Origin: an uncultured Pelagibacteraceae bacterium
GTDB taxonomy: Bacteria; Pseudomonadota; Alphaproteobacteria; Pelagibacterales; Pelagibacteraceae
Length of the DNA: 64,000 bases
Reading direction: 5' to 3'
Assembly (NCBI GenBank): GCA_902594235.1
Contig: CACJLJ010000001.1
Location: forward strand, 1-64,000
Notes under the pieces: model-generated
Databases searched by the model: none
Seen by the model: the letters and a program-made list of their open reading frames with translations, nothing else
Told to the model about the DNA's origin: nothing
Translations under genes and position numbers: made by a program
In this document: in pieces, positions 8,996 through 16,524 of the stretch
Layout: the number at the start of each line of letters is the position of its first letter
How positions within the stretch are numbered: the first letter of the stretch is position 1

Positions 8996-10324
8996 ATGAC
9001 AGATATATTTTCTTTAAGTCTTGAGGAACTAGCATCAAAAATAAAAGATGCCCAACTCTCTTCGGTTGAAGTTTGTGAAAAATATATTGAAAGAATAAAT
9101 AAATTTGAAAAAGATATTAAAGCTTGGGCACATTTTGATAAAAAAGTTTTATTAGAAAAAGCAGCTGAGGCGGATGACTATAGAAAATCAGGAAAACCTG
9201 TTGGACCACTTCATGGAGTACCTATCGCAGTTAAAGATATAATTGGGACTGTTGATATGCCAACAGAGTGTGGCACAGTTATCAGAAAAGGAAAATCATA
9301 TTCTCAAAATGCAGAGATAATTGATTTACTCCATTCTTCTGGAGCAATTGTTATGGGTAAAACAGCCACTTCAGAACTTGCTTATCTAGGACCGCCATCT
9401 ACAACAAACCCTCATGATAAAACTAGAACGCCTGGAGGATCTTCAAGTGGATCTGCAGCTTCTGTTGCTTCTTTCATGGCACCTGCCTCAATCGGCTCTC
9501 AGACTGGAGGTTCAATAATAAGGCCAGCATCTTATTGTGGAGTTGTGGGATATAAACCTACTTATGGACTAATCTCAAGAAATGGTGTTTTGAGAACTTC
9601 TTACAGCTTAGATCATATGGGTATATTTGGTAGAAAAGTAGAAGATGTAGCAATGTTGGCAAAAGTATTAATTAAAAAAGATAAATTTGATCCTGCAACA
9701 ATTCATTATTCAACTGAAAATATGTTAACAGAAACAAAAAAGGGACCTTTATTTGAACCTAAATTTATTTTCTATAAAACTGATTATTGGAAAATAATTG
9801 ATAAAAAATCGAGAGAATCATTTGAATATTTTATTAAGTCATTTAAAAAAAATATCGAGATTTTTGATACTCCCTCATATTTTAAAGATATTCATAAATA
9901 TCATCAAATAATTCATGAAACAGATTTAGCAAATAATTTCTCAGTGTATTTTAAAAAATTCAAAAAAAAACTTTCCAAATATATGCAAGATGCAATTACA
10001 AAAGGAAATAAGCATTCTGCAAAAGAATATGCTGAAGCAATAGATTTTATGAAAAGAAGCTACGAGTCTTACCAAGAAGTATTTGAAGATTATCATGGAG
10101 TCTTATCTCCTTCTAGCCCAGGGGTAGCACCAAAAGGTTTAAAAAGCACTGGTACAGCAGAGTTTAATAAAGTTTGGTCTTATCTAGGAACACCATGTAT
10201 TTCGCTTCCTTTACTTGAAGGTGAAAATAATTTACCATTAGGAGTCCAATTAATTGGTGATAAATATGATGACCATAGATTTTTAGGTGTTGCCAGATGG
10301 TTGGAAAAAGAATGTGAGGAATAA
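8996..10324 (+). CDS. Amidase-signature family hydrolase
   Basis: A 442-residue amidase-signature enzyme (GatA/AtzF/fatty-acid-amide-hydrolase superfamily), which hydrolyses a carboxamide to acid and ammonia. The Ser-cisSer-Lys triad is visible: Lys in PIAVKDIIG near residue 80, GGSSSGSAASVA near residue 155 and the nucleophile block GSQTGGSIIRPASYCG near residue 170. The C-terminal part, including ISLPLLEGENNLPLGVQLIG, is typical. The sequence is not GatA, which would have a longer glutaminyl-amidase body and gatB/gatC neighbours. It starts 6 bp after the TRAP permease, so an amide reaching the cell through, or being metabolised with, the transporter's ligand is a reasonable guess. The real substrate is unknown. 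Confidence 0.88.
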   Translation: MTDIFSLSLEELASKIKDAQLSSVEVCEKYIERINKFEKDIKAWAHFDKKVLLEKAAEADDYRKSGKPVGPLHGVPIAVKDIIGTVDMPTECGTVIRKGKSYSQNAEIIDLLHSSGAIVMGKTATSELAYLGPPSTTNPHDKTRTPGGSSSGSAASVASFMAPASIGSQTGGSIIRPASYCGVVGYKPTYGLISRNGVLRTSYSLDHMGIFGRKVEDVAMLAKVLIKKDKFDPATIHYSTENMLTETKKGPLFEPKFIFYKTDYWKIIDKKSRESFEYFIKSFKKNIEIFDTPSYFKDIHKYHQIIHETDLANNFSVYFKKFKKKLSKYMQDAITKGNKHSAKEYAEAIDFMKRSYESYQEVFEDYHGVLSPSSPGVAPKGLKSTGTAEFNKVWSYLGTPCISLPLLEGENNLPLGVQLIGDKYDDHRFLGVARWLEKECEE

Positions 10325-10329
10325 ATAGT

Positions 10330-10506
10330 ATGAATAAAATTACAACTATAATTGGCTTATCATTTGCTGTGTTCTTTTTAGTTGGGTTAGCAACTACTTT
10401 AACCAGATCCATGATGATTGGTTTTTTAGATGTTATTCCAGTCTATTTATTAATGGGTGCAGCTATCATAATGATGATATATGAGGCTTTCTTTGATAAA
10501 AGTTAG
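10330..10506 (+). CDS. Small two-helix membrane protein, 58 codons
   Basis: An ATG frame of 58 codons starting MNKITTIIGLSFAVFFLVGL, ending in TAG at 10504-10506. It has two hydrophobic stretches, about residues 4-24 and 30-52, separated by TRSMM, and a charged end FFDKS. A ribosome site GAGGA lies at 10316-10320 inside the amidase 3' end, 9 bases before the ATG. It fills nearly all of the gap between the amidase and the DMT permease on the same strand. I do not recognise a family. It could be a small accessory subunit or simply an uncharacterised membrane peptide; the hydrophobic pattern and ribosome site make a chance frame less likely. Confidence 0.6.
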   Translation: MNKITTIIGLSFAVFFLVGLATTLTRSMMIGFLDVIPVYLLMGAAIIMMIYEAFFDKS

Positions 10507-10517
10507 ATCTTTTAAAA

Positions 10518-11423
10518 TTGAAAAATTTCAAAACTAATATTTTTCCATTATCACTATTATTTATACAGCCAATTTTTATGGCAAGTAATTTAGTAGTAGC
10601 AAGAGGAGGTGTAGAATTTGTTCCTCCAATTTCACTTGCCTTTTGGCGATGGACCGTAGTCTTTTTGATATTATTACCTTTTACATTTTTAACTTTAAAA
10701 AAAAATTTTCATATAATTAAAAAAGAATATAAGAAATTATTTTTTTTAGGATCAATGGGATGTGGGGTTTGTGGAGCCTTCCCTTTTTTGGCTGGTGAAA
10801 CTACTACAGTAATAAATATGGGAATTATTTATACATCTTCACCAGTATTTATAATTTTGATTTCATATTTTTTTTTTAATGAAAAAATTAATTTTATTAA
10901 AATAATTGGATTGATCACATGTTTAATAGGTGTCTTTACCATTATAATTAAAGGTAATCTAAGTTTATTAATCAACTTACAATTCACAATTGGTGATCTA
11001 TGGATGTTGGCAGCAGCAATTGGATGGGCGTTATATTCTATTTATCTATTTTATTGGAATTCTAAATTAAAAATTTTTGAGAGATTTACTGTTATATCAT
11101 TTTTTGGTGCTTTAAGTTTATTGCCTTTTTATATTGGAGAAGAAATATTCTATAAACAGACCATTTTTATCCCTGAATTTTATTTGTGGGTAATTTTTGC
11201 AGCCATCTCACCTGGAATAATTGCTTTTACACTCTATACCATTGCACAAAAAAAATTGGGTGCATCATTAACAGGGTTCACACTTTATGTTTTTACAGTT
11301 TATGGGGCAATTTATGGATATTTTTTATTTGATGAAAAATTTGAAATTTATCATTTCATAGGAACTATTTTAGTATTTTTTGGCATATACTTGGCAAAGA
11401 AAATAAATGTTAAAAAAGTTTAG
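10518..11423 (+). CDS. DMT-superfamily permease (EamA domains)
   Basis: A 301-residue inner-membrane protein with ten hydrophobic segments arranged as two EamA repeats, as in drug/metabolite transporters and RhaT-like exporters. The first repeat has ARGGVEFVPPISLAFWRW, the family's short loop ending in a conserved Trp-Arg-Trp. The second begins with GDLWMLAAAIGWALYSIYL and ends with GTILVFFGIYLAKK. The start used is TTG at 10518, which keeps the whole first helix; the next ATG (10579) would cut it. The substrate is unknown; family members export amino acids or other metabolites. The 3' end overlaps the next gene by 17 bp. Confidence 0.85.
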   Translation: MKNFKTNIFPLSLLFIQPIFMASNLVVARGGVEFVPPISLAFWRWTVVFLILLPFTFLTLKKNFHIIKKEYKKLFFLGSMGCGVCGAFPFLAGETTTVINMGIIYTSSPVFIILISYFFFNEKINFIKIIGLITCLIGVFTIIIKGNLSLLINLQFTIGDLWMLAAAIGWALYSIYLFYWNSKLKIFERFTVISFFGALSLLPFYIGEEIFYKQTIFIPEFYLWVIFAAISPGIIAFTLYTIAQKKLGASLTGFTLYVFTVYGAIYGYFLFDEKFEIYHFIGTILVFFGIYLAKKINVKKV

Positions 11424-12225
11424 GAATAATTTGTTATTATTTTTTCAAATAAGTGCTTTAATTTATTTTCTGATTTTAATTTTTCTATATTTTTTTCAAA
11501 GAAATTTAATGTATCACCCGAGTGAAAATAATTACTTTGATGACAAACTGTCTGTTCAAATTAAAAAGGTAAAAATTATTACAGATGATAGTATAGAATT
11601 ATTAGGCTGGTATCATGAAAAAGATTTAAAAAAATATAAGACTTTAATTTTTTTCCATGGTAATGCAGGTTCTTTAGAAAATAGAATTCATAAAATAAAT
11701 CATTTTAAAGAGATGGAAATTAATTTTTTGATAGTCGCATGGCGAGGATTTAGTGGAAATAGTGGCAAACCCACCGAGAAAGGTCTTTATGAAGATGGTA
11801 GAAGTGCAATTAACTGGTTGTATAACCAGGGTGTTGAAGAGGAAAATATTGTTGTTTACGGTGAGTCTTTAGGAACCGGAGTCGCAACACACTTATCTCA
11901 GAATAAAAATTTTGCTGGAATAATTTTGGAAACTCCTTTTACATCAATGATAGATGCAGCAAAAACATTTTATCCATATATACCTGTCGGTTTGTTATTA
12001 AAAGATAAGTTCGATAATAAAACTAAAATTAAAAACATTAGTATTCCACTTTTAATTATGCATGGAGAAGCTGATCAAATTGTACCTTTTTCAATGGGTA
12101 AAGAAATGTATAAAATTGCAAATGAACCAAAATTTTCTTATTTTACAAAACATGACAATCATATGATGGAATATGATGAAAATCTTATTAAAGCTCTTAA
12201 GTCTTTTCTAAAAAGTTTAAATTAA
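11407..12225 (+). CDS. Membrane-anchored alpha/beta hydrolase (BEM46/ABHD13 type)
   Basis: A 272-residue alpha/beta hydrolase with one N-terminal transmembrane helix (about residues 10-31) and then RNLMYHPS, the hallmark opening of the BEM46/ABHD13/YfhR branch. The oxyanion region is FFHGNAGSLENR near residue 85. The nucleophile elbow YGESLGTG places Ser154, the acid is Asp223 in HGEADQIVP, and His252 (or 249) in KHDNHM completes the triad. It is expected to be tethered to the inner membrane as a serine hydrolase of unknown ester or thioester. It starts inside the DMT permease gene, so the two are probably translated together. Family assignment is solid, substrate open. Confidence 0.87.
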   Translation: MLKKFRNNLLLFFQISALIYFLILIFLYFFQRNLMYHPSENNYFDDKLSVQIKKVKIITDDSIELLGWYHEKDLKKYKTLIFFHGNAGSLENRIHKINHFKEMEINFLIVAWRGFSGNSGKPTEKGLYEDGRSAINWLYNQGVEEENIVVYGESLGTGVATHLSQNKNFAGIILETPFTSMIDAAKTFYPYIPVGLLLKDKFDNKTKIKNISIPLLIMHGEADQIVPFSMGKEMYKIANEPKFSYFTKHDNHMMEYDENLIKALKSFLKSLN

Positions 12226-12273
12226 GCCATAATCTCAACAAATATATTTCAAAATTTTTTTATAAAGTTAATT

Positions 12274-12837
12274 GTGAGAAAATTTTTTTTATTATTAATA
12301 TCTTATTTAATTTTTACAAATATTGCTTATTCGCAAGATAAATTTTTTCAGCCAGATGATTTATTTTATATAGATAATATGGACTCTCATAACAAAGAAT
12401 TCAGTCTATATTTTAAAGGTAGAGACAAATCTATTTTAGCTAGGGGTGAAGAAAGTAATTATATAAATGATTATCCAAAAGACCTTTATATTTATAACTA
12501 TTCAACTAAGTCATCGTCTCCTCTAATTTCTTACGATTGGTTTCCATCTCAAGCAAAATATTTTCTACAGGAATATGATTTTCCTGTGTTTCCAGATGAT
12601 TTTGCATATTATTTATTAAAGGATGACAAAACATTAGTGATGATAAGTGCAGTAAAAAGTTTAAATGCAAATTTTAAATATGATATAAGTAAAAAAAAAT
12701 TAGAACTTTATCCTACTACAGGCAAATTTGACTTTATAATTTCATCATTTTCTAAAGATTGTGGGCATTATAAATTTAAGGATAATTATAAATGTAATAT
12801 CTACAAACCTTTAATTTCTAGTAATTTGATTAATTAA
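12274..12837 (+). CDS. Secreted protein of unknown function
   Basis: A 187-residue protein with a clear Sec signal peptide (MRKFFLLLISYLIFTNIAYS, cleavage probably before QDKF at about residue 21). The start is GTG at 12274. The mature part is rich in Tyr, Asp, Ser and Lys and has two cysteines late in the chain (SKDCGHYK and YKCNIYK), which could form a disulfide in the periplasm. I recognise no domain. It lies 48 bp after the hydrolase gene. Its stop codon overlaps the stop of the convergent ftsY gene inside a TTAATTAA palindrome at 12830-12837. Confidence 0.7.
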   Translation: MRKFFLLLISYLIFTNIAYSQDKFFQPDDLFYIDNMDSHNKEFSLYFKGRDKSILARGEESNYINDYPKDLYIYNYSTKSSSPLISYDWFPSQAKYFLQEYDFPVFPDDFAYYLLKDDKTLVMISAVKSLNANFKYDISKKKLELYPTTGKFDFIISSFSKDCGHYKFKDNYKCNIYKPLISSNLIN

Positions 12838-13747
12838 CTTGGGTAAATGCTTCAGCAAATTTTTTGGCGTTAAATAATTGAAGATCATCCTCTTTTTCAC
12901 CTAAGCCTAATGCGAGAATAGGGAACTTATATTTTTTAGCTAAAGCTAAAAGTATACCACCCTTTGCTGTCCCATCTAATTTAGTCATGACAATACCTGT
13001 TATAGGAATGATTTTATTAAATTCCTCAACTTGATTAATCACATTTTGTCCTGATGTAGCATCTAAAACTAATATGACATTATGAGGTGCTTCAGGGTCA
13101 ATTTTTTTTGTAACATTAGCTATCTTTTTATATTCCTCCATTAAATTTTTCTTATTTTGTAGTCTGCCAGCTGTATCAATTAATACTTGTTGAAAATTAT
13201 TTTTTATTGCTTCCTCAACAGCTTTATATGCAACTGAAGCTGGATCAGAACCTTGGGAAGATTTTGTAATTTGAACATTAATTTTATTTGCCCAATTTTC
13301 TAACTGTTCAATTGCTGCAGCTCGAAAAGTATCTGAGGCTGCAAACATAACTTTATTTCCATTATCTTTTAAAATTTTACCAATTTTACCAATTGTTGTG
13401 GTTTTTCCAACTCCGTTTACTCCAGAAACTAAAGTTGCATTAAGTTTTTCTTTTTTTTCAAAAAAAGAGTTATTCTCCAAAGGTTTCATTAAAGAAACAA
13501 TATATTCTTTTAAGATATAGTTTATTTCTCCAGTTAGATCTTTGTTTGGATCGATCTTTTTATTTGAAATAATTTCTTTTATTTCTGATGCAGCTTCTAC
13601 TCCTACATCTGATTGAATTAAAAACTCTTCTATCTTATTTAAATTTTCGTCATCTATTTCTTTTTTTATTATTACTTCTTTGAGACCAGATGCGAGCGCC
13701 GAAGCACTTTTTTTGAAACCTATTTTAAATTTATCAAAAATTCCCAT
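12830..13747 (-). CDS. ftsY: Signal recognition particle receptor FtsY
   Basis: A 305-residue SRP GTPase receptor that docks ribosome-nascent-chain-Ffh complexes at the inner membrane. Motifs in order: P-loop GVNGVGKTTT (109-118), DTFRAAAIEQL (139-149), DTAGRLQ (191-197) and TKLDG (255-259). The N-terminal acidic A domain of larger FtsY proteins is almost absent; the chain starts directly with an amphipathic segment, IFDKFKIGFKKS, likely to contact the membrane. The start codon overlaps the dapF stop by one base on the minus strand, so the two are co-transcribed. Its partner Ffh is encoded divergently 1 kb away. Ffh would have a C-terminal M domain, which this protein lacks, so the assignment to FtsY is firm. 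Confidence 0.97.
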   Translation of the reverse strand: MGIFDKFKIGFKKSASALASGLKEVIIKKEIDDENLNKIEEFLIQSDVGVEAASEIKEIISNKKIDPNKDLTGEINYILKEYIVSLMKPLENNSFFEKKEKLNATLVSGVNGVGKTTTIGKIGKILKDNGNKVMFAASDTFRAAAIEQLENWANKINVQITKSSQGSDPASVAYKAVEEAIKNNFQQVLIDTAGRLQNKKNLMEEYKKIANVTKKIDPEAPHNVILVLDATSGQNVINQVEEFNKIIPITGIVMTKLDGTAKGGILLALAKKYKFPILALGLGEKEDDLQLFNAKKFAEAFTQVN

Positions 13748-14571
13748 TATAGTTTAATCTCAATTTCATATATATCTGATACAGGACCTTTCATATGGAT
13801 TGAATTTTTTTCATCAATTAATATAGATAGTTTACCAGTAGTAAATTCTATATCAGTCTTATTTTCTGTAAAATTATTTAATTTACCAGCAAATGCAGTT
13901 GCACAAGCTGCAGTACCACATGCTTTAGTCAATCCTGCTCCCCTTTCCCAGACTTTAACTTTAATCAAATCTTTATTAATTACTTGAGCAATTGTGACAT
14001 TGCATTTTTCTGGAAAAATTTTATGGTTTTCAATGTCTGGACCAATTTTTTTTATATCAAAATTGTTAAGTTCATTAACAAAAAAAATAATATGTGGGTT
14101 TCCAACATTTACAGCAGTGCCACCAAGATGTTCTTCATTATTTGTATCGTATATTTTGATATTTAAATTTTTTGTATCTAATTTTTTCGACAGAGGTATT
14201 TTATCCCAGTCTATTTTGGCTTTACCAATTTCTGTTGTTACAATATTATTTCCTAAAATTTCAGATTTTAAATTTCCAGAAAATGTACTTAAAATTACAG
14301 TTTTATTTTTTGTTTCTCTTGAAATAAAATCTGCAATGCATCTTGTTCCATTACCACATGCTCCTGACTCTCCACCATCTGAATTAAAAAATTTTAAGTG
14401 TGCATCAACTAAACTGTCATTTTCTATCAGGATCAATTGATCACACCCAATAAAATTTCTGTCACAAATTTTAATTATTTGTTCCTTGGTTAAATTGGTA
14501 ATTTTTTGTCTATTATCAATAATTACAAAGTCATTACCTAATCCGTTCATTTTAAATGCTTTAATGTCCAT
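13747..14571 (-). CDS. dapF: Diaminopimelate epimerase DapF
   Basis: A 274-residue cofactor-independent racemase converting LL- to meso-diaminopimelate for lysine and peptidoglycan synthesis. Both catalytic cysteines are present: Cys72 in ACGNGTRC and Cys218 in ACGTAAC. The N-terminal FKMNGLGNDFVIID and the NVGNPHIIFF block are typical, and the length is normal for the family. On the minus strand it is the first gene of a dapF-ftsY pair. The upstream 161 bp up to ffh hold a structured RNA leader reading the other way, so the dapF promoter must overlap it; a minus-strand TATAAT at 14617-14612 is a possible -10 box. Confidence 0.97.
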   Translation of the reverse strand: MDIKAFKMNGLGNDFVIIDNRQKITNLTKEQIIKICDRNFIGCDQLILIENDSLVDAHLKFFNSDGGESGACGNGTRCIADFISRETKNKTVILSTFSGNLKSEILGNNIVTTEIGKAKIDWDKIPLSKKLDTKNLNIKIYDTNNEEHLGGTAVNVGNPHIIFFVNELNNFDIKKIGPDIENHKIFPEKCNVTIAQVINKDLIKVKVWERGAGLTKACGTAACATAFAGKLNNFTENKTDIEFTTGKLSILIDEKNSIHMKGPVSDIYEIEIKL

Positions 14572-14619
14572 ATATAGTTATTTAACTTATTTATTGACTT
14601 TTTGAACCTCTATTATAGT

Positions 14620-14722
14620 TTGTGGCAGTTTCCGCAAAAACGTTATATTTGCGGTGTCTTTGGAAACAAAGAGATCGACACTAGTCAGCGAGGGTTCGCC
14701 CACTAGTGCGATTACTAACGCG
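14620..14722 (+). ncRNA. Structured RNA leader upstream of ffh (candidate cis-regulatory element)
   Basis: The 161 bp between dapF and ffh hold an unusually GC-rich block with two hairpins. Hairpin A pairs CCGCAAA (14632-14638) with TTTGCGG (14648-14654), and GTTT (14628-14631) with AAAC (14664-14667) around a bulge. Hairpin B pairs ATCG (14674-14677) and CACTAGT (14679-14685) with ACTAGTG (14702-14708) and CGAT (14709-14712), capped by GGG-TTCG-CCC (14692-14701), a stable UUCG tetraloop, with a 6-nt bulge on the 5' side. I recall from published comparative work on 'Ca. Pelagibacter ubique' intergenic regions that a structured motif was proposed before the gene for the cytoplasmic SRP protein. 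This fits position and strand, but the match rests on memory. Confidence 0.75.
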
Positions 14723-14732
14723 TATAATAAAA

Positions 14733-16091
14733 ATGTTTGAAAATTTGACAAATAAATTCGAGGAAGTTTTTTCCTCTTTAAAAAAAGCACCATCACTTGA
14801 TGAAAATCAAGTTGACGAGGGATTAAGAAATATTAGACAAGCTTTATTAGAAGCAGACGTATCTCTTGATGTTGCTAAAGATTTTATTGAAAAAGTTAAA
14901 CCAAAAGCTTTAGGTCAAGAAATAATCAGATCAACATCTCCAGGAGATATGGTCGTTAAGATTGTTTACGATGAATTGGTTAACTTGCTAGGTGAAAAAA
15001 ATAATGATGTAAATCTAAATGCTGTACCGCCAGTACCTATAATGTTAGTTGGACTCCAAGGTTCTGGTAAGACCACTACAACTGCTAAATTAGCAAGATA
15101 TTTAGAAAATATAAAAAAAAAGAAAGTAATGATGGTTAGTCTAGATATTTATAGGCCAGCTGCCCAAGAACAATTAAGATCTTTAGGTGAACAAAACAAT
15201 ATCTTAACACTTCCAATAATTGAGGGTCAACAACCAGCTGACATTTGTCAAAGAGCTATCAGTGCTGCTAATCTCAATGGTGCTGATATTATTTTATTTG
15301 ATACTGCTGGTAGAACACAAATAGATTTGCAAATGATGAGTGAGATTAAACAGATTGAAAGCACTATTCAACCTGCAGAAACATTTTTAGTTGCAGACTC
15401 ACTCACAGGGCAAGTTGCAGCATCTGTAGCCAAAGAGTTTAAAAATACTGTAAATGTCACTGGAATAATCCTAACTAGAGCAGATGGTGATGCAAGAGGA
15501 GGAGCCGCTGTGAGTATGAAATTTGTATCACAAGTTCCAATTAAATTTTTAGGTATAGGTGAAAAAATTGAAAATCTTGAAAAGTTTCATCCAGATAGAA
15601 TTGCAAACAGAATTCTTGGTATGGGAGACATCGTATCTCTTGTTGAAAAAGCAGCTCAAGATTTAGGTGAAGAAAACATCAAAAAAACTGAAGAAAATTT
15701 AAAAAAAGGACAATTTTCAATGCAAGATTATTTAACTCAATTAAGACAAATGAAAAAAATGGGTGGAATTGAGGGAATCATGTCTTTTATGCCTGGGGTT
15801 TCAAAAGTTAAATCACAAATGGATGCAGCTGGAATTGATGAGAGTGTTATTACTAAGAATGAAGCTATAATTTTATCGATGACCAAAAAAGAGCGAGAAA
15901 ACCCAAAAATTATTGATGGTTCAAGAAAAAAAAGAATTGCTAATGGCTCTGGAACTGATCCAGCCACTATCAATAAATTGTTAAAACAATTTAAAATGAT
16001 GTCTGAAATGATGAAAAAGATGTCTAAAGGAAATCTGAAAGGTATGTCTGATAAAGGAATACCTCCAGAATTATTTAATCAACTAAAATAA
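14733..16091 (+). CDS. ffh: Signal recognition particle protein Ffh
   Basis: A 452-residue SRP54-type GTPase that binds signal peptides and SRP RNA. The start chosen is ATG 14733 (MFENLTNKFEEVF), the normal family N-terminus; an in-frame GTG at 14706 would add nine residues read from the RNA leader. The N domain is followed by the P-loop GLQGSGKTTTTAKL (107-120), DIYRPAAQEQL, DTAGRTQID and TRADGDARGG. The methionine-rich M domain runs from about 300 to the end, with KMGGIEGIMSFMPG and the RNA-binding SRKKRIANGSG. There is no Shine-Dalgarno sequence before the ATG, and a TATAAT lies at 14723-14728, so initiation may be leaderless or depend on the RNA structure. rpsP follows after 14 bp. Confidence 0.97.
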   Translation: MFENLTNKFEEVFSSLKKAPSLDENQVDEGLRNIRQALLEADVSLDVAKDFIEKVKPKALGQEIIRSTSPGDMVVKIVYDELVNLLGEKNNDVNLNAVPPVPIMLVGLQGSGKTTTTAKLARYLENIKKKKVMMVSLDIYRPAAQEQLRSLGEQNNILTLPIIEGQQPADICQRAISAANLNGADIILFDTAGRTQIDLQMMSEIKQIESTIQPAETFLVADSLTGQVAASVAKEFKNTVNVTGIILTRADGDARGGAAVSMKFVSQVPIKFLGIGEKIENLEKFHPDRIANRILGMGDIVSLVEKAAQDLGEENIKKTEENLKKGQFSMQDYLTQLRQMKKMGGIEGIMSFMPGVSKVKSQMDAAGIDESVITKNEAIILSMTKKERENPKIIDGSRKKRIANGSGTDPATINKLLKQFKMMSEMMKKMSKGNLKGMSDKGIPPELFNQLK

Positions 16092-16105
16092 AAAAAGGAG
16101 AGTAA

Positions 16106-16510
16106 ATGTTAAAACTAAGATTATCACGAGGTGGTACCAAGAAGAGACCTGTCTATAAAGTTGTTGTAGCCGATAGTCGTTTTGCAAGAGACGGAAGATT
16201 TATAGAAAAAGTAGGTTTTTTTAATCCATTATTACCAAAAGAAAAAAAGGAAAGAATAGGATTAGAGGCGGAAAGAATTAAATATTGGTTGGGCCAAGGT
16301 GCACAACCAACAACAAGAGTAGCTAGAATTTTAGGTGAAAATCAATTAATGCCTATGCCTGCTAATGGCAAAAATCCTCAAAAAGCAATTCCAAAAAAGG
16401 ATAGAAAAAAAGAGGGTTCTGAAGAAGCTCCTAAGGCAGAAGCTAAAAAAGAAGAAGCTCCTAAGGCAGAAGCTAAAAAAGAAGAAGCTCCTAAGGCAGA
16501 AAAAAAATAA
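16106..16510 (+). CDS. rpsP: Ribosomal protein S16 with repetitive C-terminal tail
   Basis: Small-subunit protein bS16, needed for 30S assembly. The body is standard (MLKLRLSRGGTKKRPVYKVV at the N-terminus, then GRFIEKVGFFNP and the helix ending WLGQGAQPTTRVARIL) and would normally stop near residue 85-95. Here the chain is 134 residues: after a basic linker, from residue 106, come two full and one shortened copies of E-E-A-P-K-A-E-A-K-K, encoded by a perfect 30-bp tandem repeat (16421-16500). The same decapeptide, slightly diverged, forms the tail of L19 two genes later. The ribosome site is strong (AGGAG 16096-16100, spacing 5). Gene order ffh-rpsP-trmD-rplS is close to the common bacterial operon, lacking rimM between rpsP and trmD. 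Confidence 0.97.
   Translation: MLKLRLSRGGTKKRPVYKVVVADSRFARDGRFIEKVGFFNPLLPKEKKERIGLEAERIKYWLGQGAQPTTRVARILGENQLMPMPANGKNPQKAIPKKDRKKEGSEEAPKAEAKKEEAPKAEAKKEEAPKAEKK
16421..16506 (+). repeat. 30-bp tandem repeat in the 3' end of rpsP
   Basis: Two perfect copies (16421-16450 and 16451-16480) and a third identical over its first 20 bases (16481-16500), in frame, each coding for the decapeptide E-E-A-P-K-A-E-A-K-K. The perfect nucleotide identity suggests recent expansion by slippage or unequal exchange. A related three-unit array with the same period and phase lies in rplS at 17675-17764. Confidence 0.97.
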
Positions 16511-16524
16511 CTTAAGGTTAATTT

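Noticed and set aside
13994..14440. Plus-strand frame of 148 codons opposite dapF
   Set aside because: It is entirely antisense to a fully conserved gene and has composition typical of a reverse-complement shadow.
14594..14616. TTGACT (14594-14599) with TATTAT (14611-14616) as a promoter for the ffh leader
   Set aside because: The spacing is only 11 bases, too short for a normal sigma-70 promoter. The true leader promoter was not identified.
14620..14732. 4.5S SRP RNA or a tmRNA piece between dapF and ffh
   Set aside because: Neither strand has the conserved GGAA-capped SRP helix with its AGCAG motif, nor the tRNA-like ends or tag-coding region of tmRNA. A cis leader of ffh explains it better.
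14706..14732. GTG start for ffh nine codons upstream
   Set aside because: It would be read from inside hairpin B of the leader and adds residues absent from the family; ATG 14733 gives the normal N-terminus.
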